A stretch of DNA of 64,000 nucleotides, from positions 12,648,809-12,712,808 of the forward strand of contig CM043959.1 of the NCBI GenBank assembly GCA_014529385.2, in the 5' to 3' direction. This DNA comes from Adiantum capillus-veneris. Taxonomy: Eukaryota; Streptophyta; Polypodiopsida; Polypodiales; Pteridaceae. The notes under the pieces are model-generated. The model had not been told where the DNA came from, did no database searches, and saw only the letters and a program-made list of their open reading frames with translations. A program made the translations under genes and the position numbers. Positions 42,960-54,235 of this stretch are shown here, in pieces. Within the stretch, counting starts at the first letter, position 1; every line of letters begins with the position of its first letter.

Positions 42960-43320
42960 CATTTAGTGATTAAATGATGATATGTGTGTTTGAGTAAGCT
43001 TCCAATGTCTTCTGAGTGGAGATCCGTTTGGCTTGTACTTGAAGGCGATTTAATTCTTTTAACACAATTTGGTCGACTTTGATATGGGAAGGTTGCATTC
43101 TTTTGAGCAGGTGTAGGTTTGCTCGGTCTCACACACATGACAGTGATGTGTATGCAAGGCCGTGTGTTCTTATGTGTTTGGGATTGAAAGCTAGGGTCTG
43201 CAATTTCGGGCCCTGTGAACGGTGGATTGTTCGTACACTAGTTGGTTGCACTGGAAATTGTGATCTTGACATCGTATTCAAGTAATTTTTGCCCACCTGA
43301 AACTCGCATACGACATGTTC
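42960..43320 (-). pseudogene. Helitron helicase C-terminal motifs V and VI
   Basis: The minus-strand text RSQFPVQPTSVRTIHRSQGP corresponds to PIF1 motif V (TIHKSQG), and HGLAYTSLSCV to motif VI (YVALSRV), followed by an in-frame stop and NLHLLKRMQPSHIKVDQIVL. It joins directly to the endonuclease-like segment. Confidence 0.85.
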
Positions 43321-43407
43321 TATTGGAGTCCATTATGCTCCATGAGTATAGTGTTTGATTTTCATAGCGTTTTTTTTTTTTCCAACGATAGGGGTTGCAA
43401 AATAGAC

Positions 43408-44407
43408 CTAGATTATTATTTTGTTAAGTGTTTTAGTGAAATTCTTATACTCGCCTTCAACGCCATTAACCAATCCATCAAGAATGTCCAAGTTTCTTGC
43501 ACATAGCTCGACAACCATGCATGTGTTTAGGTTTAGAGTGGCATGCAACCCTCCAGTTAATTTTGGATCTACTTGAATATTTTTTGTTTTATTGCATGAG
43601 TTGTTTCTTTTATCGATGGCGATGAAAGTGTGCGATTCTCGTTCTATTTGATTAAATACTTGAAGGTTGTGATTGTCTTTGTCTTTGTTGGAGTACAATA
43701 AATGAGAAACTTGAATGTTATTTGGAACAGGTCTATAGTAGTTTTGGTTAAGGTAATCTAGATTTTCAATGCTATGTTGGCGAACTTGAAGCCTATTAAG
43801 GATATTTATGAATATTGGATCGCTTTGTCATATAGGTATTGTGAGCTCATAGCACTTTGGATATGTATGCCAATATGTAGAAGACACAATTTCTAGCAGT
43901 GTATGTTTTTTTCCAAAGATCCATGTGTCTTTTACAGAACTCGCTTGACATAAATTGCCACATAGAATGGCATCCAATCCACCAAATGGTTTGTCATGGA
44001 TCGTTTAATTGCGCGCAAGCATGACTCTACCATTGAGAACATCCTAGAGCCGATTAAGGAGACCTCCTCAAAAACTACAATTTTTTAACCTTTGTAGAGG
44101 AGGGAAAGTGCATCTAAATTTTCGGCACTTAAACTTGTTTGTGAAGATGGAACTAGAGGTAAGTGAAGAGCGGAGTGGATAGTTGTGCCACCGATATTGA
44201 AAACTATCTTTCCTATATAGGCCATTAGCAGTGCCTTCGGAAAATTTGGATTTGGTGACATTTATGGTTATAGAATCTTTGCAATCCTTCTACTACAAAT
44301 AGCAAGGTGAAAGTTTTGCCTATTCTCGCTTCTCCTGTGAGGAATAGATGTATTACTTTGTTAGGAGTATACATTTTTTGAGCATTACATCGTCGAGTAT
44401 GTGTCAT
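43408..44407 (-). pseudogene. Helitron PIF1-type helicase motifs I to IV
   Basis: Walker A lies in 44225-44407 (LFLTGEARIGKTFTLLFVVE, GxxxxGKT). After a shift come IVFNIGGTTIHSALHLPL (motif Ia), IVVFEEVSLIGSRMFSMVES (motif II, Asp-Glu changed to Glu-Glu), a region like FGGxxxxxxGNxxQxSSV (43900-44000), and at 43408-43698 LTGGLHATLNLNTCMVVELC with DILDGLVNGVEGEY. The order fits PIF1-like helicases of Helitrons. Several frameshifts separate the pieces. Confidence 0.85.
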
Positions 44408-44453
44408 TGTTGGGGGTTAAGTTTCTCAATGCCAGCATAGTAGTCATCATTTG

Positions 44454-45082
44454 TCATTGTGAGGTACTTGAATTTGTGTAGATACAGTTGCATTTAGAGA
44501 GTTGTGGCATTTTTAAGTCATTGAGAGTATCTATTTGATGTGATTCTTGTGGGTCATTGTTTGTTATGCTAGTTGTGGTTGGGGAGAGAATACATTGTTT
44601 TGTTAGTTTTTCTATTGGGATGCTATCTTTATTGAACTTTTTTTCATTTAATTTTATGATTTGTGAATATTCATCATATGTGTTCTTCCATGAAGAGGAT
44701 TCTTTTAGATGTTGGTTTTCATTTGTGGTCCAAGGGAGGTACAGTAAGCATTGTTCCCTGTAGTAGTCTTCTAAGCTTTTGAGAATATTATATTTCACGA
44801 GTCGTATGATCTTACCCTTACGTAGCATTTTGTATGTTTTTCCATCTTGCTTAATTGTTGATGTATATTCAGCCAAGCATATATGGTGGAGGCTTTCTGG
44901 TCTTTCAGAGTATTTATGGAAAATAGTTTGAAAGAATATGTCTTTTCTTGATGGATCAAGTTTTTGCAAGGAGGGGTTTTTTTTTAGGACCAATGCACCT
45001 TGATCAAAGGAGTTAGTGTTTATGTACATGACCGATTGTGCTATATCAAATGCTTGTTGCGCACTAATTTGTTGTGTATAGA
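44454..45082 (-). pseudogene. Helitron helicase N-terminal part
   Basis: About 205 open residues on the minus strand, starting YTQQISAQQAFDIAQSVMYI. They contain YSERPESLHHICLAEYTSTI, RKGKIIRLVKYNI and YYREQCLLYLPWTTNENQHL, which match in order the Helitron segment between Rep and the PIF1 domain (RP..L....LAEF, KIIR, YYRE.LLLF.PWR.E..L). No internal stop occurs, so this is the best-preserved piece. Confidence 0.88.
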
Positions 45083-46057
45083 TGGCAAGCCTAAGCATTG
45101 GAGCATGGCTCTTGGTTGGATTTGCATTCCGTAGCCAAGAATGTTGGTGTATGCTCTCAACTTCTCAACAATCTTGGAGAAGGAGATGGAGCTCTTGCAC
45201 TTTGCCAAGCAAGAATGAGCATGTGAGTGTGTGTGAGAGAGACTATACCCCCCAAGCACACCCCCAACTTGCTTTGGTCGACCCCCCCTTGTAGCTCATG
45301 CTAGAAGTTGATTGGGCCCCTACAAGCCTAGCCAATCACATGCATAGTGTATATCAAGTAGCCATGCTAGCCTTGGGACAAGTGTCCCCCTTTCCCCTTA
45401 GAGAGAGAGGACTTGATAAATGCATAATAAACTAATTAAATTAGCTAAATTATCATTGGACCACTTGAGAGGCCAACCAATAGGCTTTAGGCACCTTCTG
45501 AGGGTAACATGGAGAAGAATTGACATGTGTCCTTGTTGCTTCTTTAGACAATGCTTGACTTGTGTGAGGGTGTGTGTGTTCTCTCTCATGCCCTACAATA
45601 AGGGCTCACCCCCCTCCATGAGTAGGGATTGTGGTTGACTTTGGGAACACCTTAAGCCCCTCAAGCACCTTAGTCATGGAGCACCTTAGCACCTTAGTCA
45701 TTAAGCACCTCAAGCACCTTAGTCAGCAAGCACGACAAGCACCTTAGTCAGCAAGCACAACAAGCACCTCAAGCTTGGGTCGGGTTCCCACCTCAAGCAC
45801 AACCCTAGATTGCCTACAGTCTAAGGACTCTTAACACTAAACTTTGGAGGTCTTTCATGAAGCTAACCCTAAGGTCTTAAAGCTCCATTAGCTAGCATTG
45901 CTCTTTGATAGACCATCTCTCATTTGGACCCTTTAACCTTGGACCTGTGTTGAGATAGATCCATAAGCACATGTCTATATCCTAACCCTTGTTCCTGTTT
46001 ATTCTCCCACATCAAATGATTAGTTTAATGGTTGGTTAGATATTAGATTTTATGGCA
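45083..46057 (-). repeat. Family-D LTR fragment inside the Helitron
   Basis: Matches the LTRs at 47612-48965 (opposite strand) and 60350-61992 (same strand). Its upper end reads TTTATGGCA, a mutated LTR start (TGTCATAAA on the minus strand). The lower end stops inside the LTR at the shared CATGGCTCTTGGTTGGATTT region. It contains runs of AAGCACCTTAGTCA-like repeats (45650-45770). Confidence 0.85.
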
Positions 46058-46340
46058 TACTTGTAGTTGTGTTCTTATCCACAAATGTAGTGATGGTGCT
46101 ATCTTCATCACCACAATCAAATAGTGGACCTTCTTCAACCCACAGAATGCCATAATCATGTCGACTACCATGGCTTTGAAACTCTGTGACAAAGAAGTAG
46201 TCGACAACTTTTCCGTAGATTGTACTATCGTTGAGGAGTAGTCTTTTCATGGATGCGAAGCGGTTAAGATAAAATCGAGTTGTTATTACTAGATCTACGC
46301 GGATCAGACGTCTGTGAAAGAGCGATCGCTTTCATTGTCT
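46050..46340 (-). pseudogene. Helitron Rep HUH segment
   Basis: The frame reads VDYFFVTEFQSHGSRHDYGI, then LWVEEGPLFD. The Rep nickase motif of Helitrons has two His around a hydrophobic residue at this place (E-F-Q-x-R-G-x-x-H-x-H). Here the second His is Tyr, so metal binding is lost. The downstream part with the catalytic Tyr pair is missing, replaced by the LTR fragment. Confidence 0.8.
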
Positions 46341-46356
46341 TCTTGTTCAAGTGCAC

Positions 46357-47576
46357 CTATTTGTTGCGATGCGTGACAATGGGTTTGTACCTTTTCTTGG
46401 CTAAAGAGAATATGACAAAGAAATTTGGTGAACCTAACTGCCAAATCATGCCAAAAACATTCTTTTTCAAATTTTCTTTGTAGTTAGGTGAAGTACGAAG
46501 TGCTTCAAAATCTCTATAGCCTAGTCGTGATAATAGTAGCTTTTCAATATTTGTGTCTTGACAAACTTTCCCAACACACAATGTTGCTCCGTCTAGCTTT
46601 GCTTTGCAAAGACGTATCCAATTAGAGGTTAGTATTTTTTGTGTCATGATTTTTACGGACTTGAAGAATAAATTTTCAATATTGAGAGCAAAACGTGTAT
46701 CTTTGTGCATAAGCTCCCATTTAGCTACTGTTTGTAATTTTTTGACAAGTGATGATGGTACTTCATAGTCTCTTCAAAGAAGATTTTAGGAAAGCTAAGC
46801 TCTTCACAAAACTCATCAAAAAATAAGCCAAACGGGGTGTTGCCCTCTGATGGTGCTACATATAGAGTTTTGTCATTGTAATCAACTACTTGTTCAACGA
46901 GAGTAATGTTGTGTAGCATAAAACGAGAGTGATGTTGTGTAGCATAACATAAGTATGAGTATATTCCTCATCGTCATGTTTGTCTGCAAGGAAATTGATG
47001 TTTTCGAGATTTGTTGCAAGTGGGCAAGTCATTTTTTGTTCATACTTATGTTCTCCTTTTTCTATAGAGAGTTGTTAAGAAGAGCATGGGTGGCCTTTAA
47101 TGTCAATAATGGTCTCACAAGTCCAGATAAGTAGCAATGTGTAAAGTCTAACTTGCGTTTAATGCCTACCAACATTGAAGCCTCATCTTCGATAAAGCGA
47201 GGGAGAACTTGTTGTGCTTTTTCAATGTTTGCAAGAATATTAACTACACTTTCACGCAAGCCATATTGGCCATCATACGTTAGTTCATGAATCTTTGCGA
47301 ACGATATACAAATAGAGACAAGGCATGCTTCGATAGAATTAAGTTGCATGACTGGTGCTAGGTTAAAGTCTAACATGTGGAAGCTCTCGAACGGCACCTT
47401 AGAACTATTTGTTTTGTGATTACACGTACGACATTAGTATCTAGAATAGTCTCTCTTGTGCTTTCTATTTCCATTATGTGAGCATATTGGATGGTACATT
47501 TGTGTAACTTGCGAGCAAAAAAGTAAACGCCCACATTTTTTGCATGGATAGATAGGTGTGTCATTAGTGCCTTCAT
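46357..47576 (-). pseudogene. Helitron N-terminal region and start of Rep
   Basis: Frames 47062-47397 (VMQLNSIEACLVSICISFAK, LRESVVNILANIEKAQQVLP), 46725-46919 (VAPSEGNTPFGLFFDEFCEE, LSFPKIFFEE) and 46357-46710 (DGATLCVGKVCQDTN, MIWQLGSPNFFVIFSLAKKR). These correspond to the conserved Helitron helicase-like N-terminal domain: the Leu-X-X-hydrophobic-Glu segment, the APGEG..P..L..D...E.L.FP segment, and the RQLG.PTFF.T.S segment that leads into Rep. A 28-bp tandem duplication lies at 46899-46950. Confidence 0.85.
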
Positions 47577-47611
47577 TTTTTTTTCCTTAGTCTTGAATCC
47601 TTGAGATGAAC

Positions 47612-48965
47612 TGTCATAAAATCTAATATCTAACTAACCCAAACGATTTTCTCATATTAAATTGATCATTTAATGTGGGAGAATAAATGGGAATAACATT
47701 TAGAATATAGACATGTGCTTATGGATCTATCTTAGCACGGGACCAAAGTCAATGGGTCCAAATGAGAGATGGTCTATCAAAGAGCAATGCTAGCTAATGG
47801 ATCTTGATAGACCTTAGGGTTAGCTTCATTAAATACCTCCAAAGGTTAGTGTTAAAAGTCCTGATACCTAGAACCTTAGGCAAGCTAGGGAGGTGGGAAC
47901 CCGGCCCAAGCTTGAGGTGCTTGTCGTGCTTGCTAACTAAGGTGCTTGTCGTGCTTGCTAACTAAAGTGCTTGTCATGCTTGATGATTAAGGTGCTTGAA
48001 ATTCTTAAGGTACTTGAGGGCTAAGGTGCCTGAGGTACTTGAAGTCAAAGCAAGGCCTAAAAAGGAGGGAGCGAGCCATGAGATGGGGTTGAGTGACCAC
48101 CCCCTCATCCAAAGGGCACCCCTTGCTCAAAGAGGCAAAAGAGACACATGTCAAGCCCCTAGCTAGGTTGCCCTCATGGTGTGCCTAAAGCCTATTGGTT
48201 GACCCTTAGAGAGGTCCAATGGGAATTTAGCCAATTAAATTGATTGTTAAAGCATTTATCAAGCCCTCTCTCTCAAAGGGGAAAGGAGGACACTTGTCCA
48301 AAGGCTACCTCTATTGTTAGTTGTGACCAAGGCTTGAGAGAGCCTACACCAACACTCTTGGTTATGGAATGAAAATCCAACCAAGAGCCATGCTTCAATG
48401 CTTAAGCTTGCCATCTTCTTGTTCATCATTACTACGCTATTATGCTATGATATGCAACAAGAGTGGTGATAAGTGAGGAACTATTTCTTTCTCATAAGAA
48501 TGCTTCTTCTTCCTCTTCCCTACCCTCATTCCCTGCTAGCTCTCTCCACCTTCGAAGGCGTTTGAGGTCTTGGGACTGAGGCCGGGGACAAGTTAATGCT
48601 TTCATTTAGCTAAGTTACAAGTATAATTGTGGTGCCTCGAGCTCTCTATCTTCATTGCACCATCAAGGTCTCAAGGAACACAAAGCTTGTATTGTACCAA
48701 GTCTCTCTTTATGGGAAAAATTATAATACAAAAGCCTTTTGGAGGAGAGACCAGCTCCACATAAATCCGGTCCTTAACTGATGTCAAGTTATCTAATTCT
48801 CTTTCTTGCAAAGTATTGTTCATGCCAAGTTAATTAAGCATAATGTTTATGTTGCTACCTCTAATCAAGTTCACTCTCTATTTTCTCAAAGTAGTCTCAT
48901 AAAAATGCTCACTATAGTTCTCTTAATTCCGCTATTCTCAATGTTCATAGGCCATTTCCATTACA
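47612..48965 (+). repeat. 5' LTR of D1
   Basis: 1354 bp, from TGTCATAAAATCTAATATCT to CCATTTCCATTACA. It contains GGTGCTTG.CGTGCTTG repeats (47914-48010). It matches 60350-61992 in reverse, and that copy has TTTAT...GACA and TGTAAT ends in the equivalent places. It lacks the core block of families A and B. Confidence 0.9.
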
Positions 48966-48966
48966 T

Positions 48967-48978
48967 TGGAATCAGAGC
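48967..48978 (+). other. Primer-binding site of D1
   Basis: TGGAATCAGAGC one base after the LTR, one mismatch from the tRNA-iMet type site. A leader with no clear coding follows to 49373. Confidence 0.88.
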
Positions 48979-49373
48979 TATTGGTTTCTCTTTTCTTGCT
49001 CAAGAAGAGAGATCCTTAAGTTGTCCATGAAAGGTTGGACCTATTCATTGCAAGAGGGTGAGTGGGACATGGATCTATTATCCTGGTTGAAAAGGACTTA
49101 GTTTGAGGTACACCGTTGGGAACTATAGACTTAATAATGGAGTCTCTTGGGGCTTGTCTTTGACTTAAACCATTATTGAGCTACTAGTAAGTTCAACAGG
49201 AACCATAATCAATCGAGCAATGTTAGACCCTCTCCACTATTCTTTGCAATCAACAGTCTCTAAACCACGGGTGTGGCTGCTTGAGAACTAATTTGCAAAG
49301 GTAAAGAAGAGTAGCAACTAGGGTTTTTGAGGGTACTAAAGCACAAAGTGGCATACACGTAAGTTTAAATAGC

Positions 49374-49555
49374 ATGGCTGATAATAATCAAGAGAGTAGA
49401 ATGTGTATTGATAACTTTGATTTTGCACATGAAGGTGCTACTGATGATGCCCCAATGTTTGTGAACTTAGGTTGCAACAAGCTATGGGCAACCCTGCCTT
49501 GCAAGCCGAAGTTACTCAACAACTTTGTGCTTATGGGATTTCCTTCCTCTCCAAG

Positions 49556-49620
<65 letters not shown>

Positions 49621-50759
49621 GGAAGCCTCTTGTCAAGACTTCCAAAAGAAGGCTCTCTTCGATAAGAGAAGAGGAGGAATCCAATGAATGAGGAAGAAGT
49701 GAATCTCCAAATTCCTTTGAAGATGTGGCTCTACAAAGACGGCGGTCTTGACGATCCCCAACTCCTCCCAAGAGGAAAAGATCATCTTGTAGTCCTTCTC
49801 CTTGTCACTCCGAAAGGGAAGAGAGGAAACAAAGGAAGAAAAGGGCAAAATAGGTCACCCTCTTCACCTTCCTCCTCTTTCGATGAAAGTAGCGGTTATT
49901 CTCCTAGAGAATACAAGAGGAAAGGACATCACAAATCCTACCCTACTTGAAAAAGGTCCCAAAAGCTTAAGAAGTTCAAAGAGGGAAGAAAGAATTCTCT
50001 TTTCTCACCTATGATGGCACCTTTGGTGCTACTGACAAAGTATTGGCCTTCATCCAAGCAATTTGATGCAGCCTTTGGAGACGAGGGCTTCATAGAGTCT
50101 TCCAAGCTACACCATGTAGCTATGCACTTTCAAAAATATGCTCGTCAATGGTGGGCTAGGCTCGGTAGGAATGGCGAAGCCTCAAGGACATGGAGAACTC
50201 TACGAGTTTCCATAATGAAGCAATTCCTTACAAGCGATGCCAAGAACAAAGTGCTTACTGAATGGAGAATCTTGAAGCTACTCTCCCTCGAGTCTATCCA
50301 CAAGTATGTAGAGAAGTTTTGGGATTTACATCTCAAAGCTACAATCTTTCAAAAGATAGACTTTACCGAGCCAAAAAAGCAACAATTTTGTGCGGGATTA
50401 CCTTAAGAAATGGCCGAGTATGTCAACTCCCAATGGCCTGGTTCTATCACCAAAGTCATCAACCACACTATGGTTGCATCTCATATCAATTTCTAACAAG
50501 GGCTAAAAGGAATGGCAAGCCCATGGAAAACAAAGATCGAAATGATGCAAAGGGGAAGAACAATGCTCAAAGTTCTTCCCAAGGCAATTTCAACAACAAC
50601 AACAACAAGACCAAGGAGAAAGGAGTTTACAAAGGTAAAAACAAACTCTCTCTTGAAGAGCTAGAGGCTTTTTGTAAAGATCACAAATGCTTTAAGTGTG
50701 GGGAGCAAGGACATGGCTATCATTCTTGCCCTAAAAGTAATGCCCGCAATGACTCCTAG
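49374..50759 (+). pseudogene. gag: Gag of D1 (frameshifted)
   Basis: The ATG at 49374 opens MADNNQESRMCIDNFDFAHE, which runs into an (AT)n(AG)n microsatellite at 49556-49616 giving an artificial Ile-Tyr/Arg-Glu stretch. Further frames carry a Lys/Ser-rich region. The gag core is at 50011-50406 (FDAAFGDEGFIESSKLHHVA, YARQWWARLG). A basic Asn-rich linker precedes a zinc knuckle CFKCGEQGHGYHSC near 50690. At least four frame changes or stops are present. Confidence 0.88.
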
Positions 50760-51598
50760 AGCTTCCACGATCAAAGCTCTAAAAGAGAATGCTCATTGCA
50801 AAGGATCATCCCTTTCCTATGCTTCAGGAAAGGTGAGGGAGCATGATGCCTTCATCCTTTTTTACCCTGGCTCTACTCACAACTTCATATCAACGGAGTT
50901 GGTTACTAAGTTGGGCATTCAAGCTTTTGAGATGGGAGATATTGTAACTATCTAGGGGTTTTCAAGGGATAGCAAGCCTCCGTTACTCCCTTGATTAGGA
51001 ATTTGAGGCTTCATGTCCAAAGCTATGTTGACAAAGAAGACTTTTTCATCTCTCCTCTCCAACATGAGGATGTTATCCTAGGGCACAATGGTTAAACCGC
51101 ATGGCTGCTGACATGAAGTTCCCTAAAAGGAGAGTCTACTTCACCTACAGGGAAAAGAGCATGTATATAGATGACAATGAGTCCGGTCATATTATACCAC
51201 TTGTAAATTCACCTGCTTTTGATAACTCAATGAAAAGATTAGTTTCCTTGTACATGATTTTTGTCAAAGAGTCTCTAAATGATGCTAATGTTTTAACAAA
51301 ACAAAGTGGTAGGAATCAATAATAATTAAATTTGTCTAATTTTCTAAATAGATTACAAGATGTATTTATCGATGACATCCCTATGGAGTTAGCTCCAAAA
51401 CGAGGGGACAATGATCATATGATAGAGTTTCTACCTGGGAGCTCACCGCCTAATAAACCTCCTTATAGAGTTTCTCAAGCTCAACAAGAGGAGATTATGA
51501 TGCAATTATATGAGTTGGTAGACAAGGGGATGGTGAGGTCTAGCTCCTCTCCCTTTTGTTCTCCAATCCTTTTAGTGCAAAAGAAAGATGGTACATAA
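50760..51598 (+). pseudogene. pol: Protease region and linker of D1
   Basis: The text FYPGSTHNFISTELVTKLGI corresponds to the gypsy protease active site (D-S-G-S/A-T-H-x-F-I), with the catalytic Asp-Ser altered to Tyr-Pro. LRLHVQSYVDKEDFF and EDVILG follow, after a stop at 50953. The linker 51332-51598 contains FLPGSSPPNKPPYRVS and leads into reverse transcriptase, with a stop at 51596. Confidence 0.85.
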
Positions 51599-52667
51599 CG
51601 CATGTGTGTGGACTATCGAGCACTAAATCGTATCACTATCAAAACCAGATTTCCCATACCGCAGATAGAAAATATATTTGATAAGCTACAAGGTTTGACC
51701 TACTTTAGTAGGATTGACCTTAAAAGTGGCTATCATCAAATAAGGATCGTGAATGAAGATATCGTAAAAACCGCGTTCCATACAATGTTTGGTCTTTATG
51801 AATATCTTGTCATGCCTTTTGGTTTGACAAATGCTCCAGCCACATTCAACGTTTAATGGCAAGTTTACTGGAGTGTTCTTTGATGATATCATCATCTGCT
51901 CCAAGTCCTTGGAGGAGCACAAGCAACATCTCTAGGTAACTTTTCAAGCTTTGAGGAAAAAAATCATTTTTATCAATCAAAAGAAGAGTGAATTTTTCCT
52001 TCAAGAGATTCAATACTTAGGTCATATTATCTCTCAAGATGGTATCCATATAGATCCATCAAGGTTGGAGGTAATAAAAGCATGGCCTAATCCAAGGAAT
52101 CTATATGAGCTACGAAGCTTTATCGGTATGTGTGTATATTATAGACACTTCATATCAAAATTCTCTCAAATAGCAGGACCATTACATGACTTAACCAAGA
52201 AGAATGTTAAGTACTCATGGACTACTTAAGAGCAAAATGATTTTGACAAGCTCAAAGAGAAGCTTACTTCCCAACTGGTGCTTGTGCTTCCGGATCTCTA
52301 AAAGCCATTTGAGGTCCAATGTGGTGCTTGTGGTGATTGCCTTGGAGCAGTTTTGCTTCAAGAAGGGCATGCCATAGCATATGAGAGCCGAAGGCTCAAT
52401 ATCGATCAACGGGTCTTCGGCATAAATGAAAAAGATCTTTTAGGTTTTCTACATGCCCTAGACACATGGAAACGCTATCTATTGGGGACTCCATTTATTT
52501 TGCAAATGGACCACCAAAGTCTCAAGTACTTCATAACGCAAACCAAGCTTTCCGACAAACAAAGGAGGTGGGAAATTTTCTTTTGCAATTTAGTTTTCAT
52601 GTTGCTCACATTGCTGGTAAGCATAATAAAGTGGTCAATGCACTATCGCGACGATCGAGGGTAAATG
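51599..52667 (+). pseudogene. pol: Reverse transcriptase and RNase H of D1
   Basis: [32 protein letters not shown] and [11 protein letters not shown] are open. Then about ten codons are deleted before a preserved catalytic FFDDIIICSKSLEEHKQHL. NQKKSEFFLQEIQYLGHIIS follows, with YRHFISKFSQIAGPLHDLTK, and RNase H with LGAVLLQEGHAIAYESRRL and HIAGKHNKVVNALSRR. Stops occur at 51596, 51854 and 52227, among others. The copia element cuts it at 52668. Confidence 0.88.
52663..52667 (+). repeat. Target-site duplication AAATG (left) of the copia element
   Basis: AAATG is repeated exactly at 57763-57767. Confidence 0.95.
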
Positions 52668-52894
52668 TGTTGGAATTAGGGTTGCAGAGAAACACACACA
52701 GCTTGGAGAAGACGAAGGAAGCTCGAGGCACACAATAGAGAGTGTGTTACTTAGTGTGCAATGGAAAGATAGTTAGCCCTAGAGTGATGGGCGTATATAC
52801 AATGCACGGGGGAAAAAACCTCCTAAAGAGGGAAAAAATGCCCCGGCGGTCCTAGTGTGCTCACACACATCACTACCACATGTATATGGTAACA
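52668..52894 (-). repeat. 3' LTR of the copia element
   Basis: 227 bp; on the plus strand from TGTTGGAATTAGGGTTGCAG to ATATGGTAACA. Compared with 57536-57762 it has G for A in GCTCGAGGC and G for A in CCCCGGCGG. Confidence 0.95.
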
Positions 52895-52969
52895 AATCCC
52901 CCCTGGAGTGATGCGGTGAACGAGAGCTGGCACATGAGTAAAGGGAAGTGCCATGCCCTGAGGACAGGA

Positions 52970-54235
52970 TCAGTCCACAAAGGGGAGTAAGCCCAAAGCT
53001 TTGCGGAAAGCTTCAAGCTTCTCACGAGACAATGCCTTTGTGAAAAGATCTGCAAGGTTGTCCTGTGTTGGCACATAAGCCAAGCTGATCTCTCCTGCTG
53101 AGAGTCTCTCCCTGACATAGTGGTAATGCACCTCAATGTGCTTTGTGCGAGCATGAAAAACAGGGTTCCTCGCAACTGCCAATGCGCTCTGACTGTCATT
53201 GTAGATAGTGTTGGCAGTGTCCTGTCCAACACCCAAGTCAGCCATAAGGCGTCTGAGCCATACACACTCAACCGTAGCTGTGAAGACTGCCCTGTACTCA
53301 GCCTCACAACTCGAAGTGGCCACAGTAGGTTGCTTCTTGCTCAACCATGATATACATGAACTGCCAAGCATGAAACAAAAACCACTTGTGGACACTCGCG
53401 TGTCAAAACAACCAGCCCAATCTGAGTCCGAAAAAGCATGTAAGTCTGGCGGCAATGATCCCCCCTTGGGATAAAACAAGCCAAGATGTAAAGTGCCACT
53501 AAGGTAGCGGAAAATCCTCTTGACAGCCTGCCAATGCTTAGACCCTGGGCTATGCATAAATCTGCTGACCTGCGAGACTGCAAACTGAATATCTGGCCTC
53601 GTGTTGCATACATAAAGGAGGCAGCCAACAACAGTTTGGTAAAGAGTGACATCAGCAGGATCGCCAGCATCATGTAGACTCAACTTCAAACCTGTTTCCA
53701 TGGGAGTGGCAATAGGTTTGCAATCCTCAAGTCCAAACTTACATAGCAATGTCTCTATGTAACTTTTCTGACACAAGGCAATACCACCATCACACTGCTT
53801 AAACTGTATACCCAAGTAATGATGCAACAGCCCCAAATCTTTCATCTTGAAAGTAGCATTCAAATCAGCCTTAAATTCAACAATATGTCTCTCATTTGGT
53901 CCAGTGATCAGCAAATCATCAACATAAAGAACCACAATGAGAAATACATCATCCTCACGCTTTACATACAATGTGCTTTCTGTTGGACTGTTACGAAAGC
54001 CTCGTTTAACCAAATGAGTGTCAGCTTTCTCATACCAAGCACGAGGAGATTGCTTCAACCCATACAAAGCCTTCTTACATTTGCACACTTTGTCCTCTTG
54101 TCCTTTTATGACAAAACCGCGAGGCTGCGTTACATAAACTTCCTCAAATATGTCACCATTCAAGAAAGCAGTAACAATGTCTGATTGATGTACATCCCAA
54201 CCAAAATGAGCTGCCAATGCACATAGAAAACGCAC
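52970..54235 (-). CDS. pol: Copia reverse transcriptase and RNase H
   Basis: 421 residues. Reverse transcriptase has DVHQSDIVTAFLNGDIFEEV, ALYGLKQSPRAWYEK and the catalytic LYVDDLLITG. RNase H has DSDWAGCFDTRVSTSGFCFM and VATSSCEAEYRAVFTATVEC, and the usual copia end with ADLFTKALSREKLEAFRKAL. It stops at 52970, close to the purine tract. The catalytic residues look intact, so this part would be functional without the two upstream frameshifts. Confidence 0.95.
   Translation of the reverse strand: MRFLCALAAHFGWDVHQSDIVTAFLNGDIFEEVYVTQPRGFVIKGQEDKVCKCKKALYGLKQSPRAWYEKADTHLVKRGFRNSPTESTLYVKREDDVFLIVVLYVDDLLITGPNERHIVEFKADLNATFKMKDLGLLHHYLGIQFKQCDGGIALCQKSYIETLLCKFGLEDCKPIATPMETGLKLSLHDAGDPADVTLYQTVVGCLLYVCNTRPDIQFAVSQVSRFMHSPGSKHWQAVKRIFRYLSGTLHLGLFYPKGGSLPPDLHAFSDSDWAGCFDTRVSTSGFCFMLGSSCISWLSKKQPTVATSSCEAEYRAVFTATVECVWLRRLMADLGVGQDTANTIYNDSQSALAVARNPVFHARTKHIEVHYHYVRERLSAGEISLAYVPTQDNLADLFTKALSREKLEAFRKALGLLPFVD

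Larger units (their letters stand above)
42470..47576 (-). mobile_element. Decayed Helitron of Helentron type (Rep, PIF1 helicase, EEP endonuclease)
   Basis: On the minus strand, recognisable segments of one long Helitron protein follow one another from 47576 down to 42470: N-terminal region, Rep with HUH remnant, helicase N-part, PIF1-type superfamily 1 helicase motifs, and an EEP endonuclease. All are AT-rich, on the same strand and in canonical order, with frameshifts and stops. Helitrons move as rolling-circle DNA elements. The termini were not found: LTR L of D1 (47612) cuts off the 5' side, and the 3' end beyond 42470 is not obvious. A family-D LTR fragment (45083-46057) sits inside. 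Confidence 0.85.

Noticed and set aside
45650-45770. CRISPR-like array of short repeats (AAGCACCTTAGTCA).
   Set aside because: The units are directly adjacent or irregularly spaced, degenerate, and part of family-D LTRs that also occur at 47612 and 60350; there are no unique spacers.
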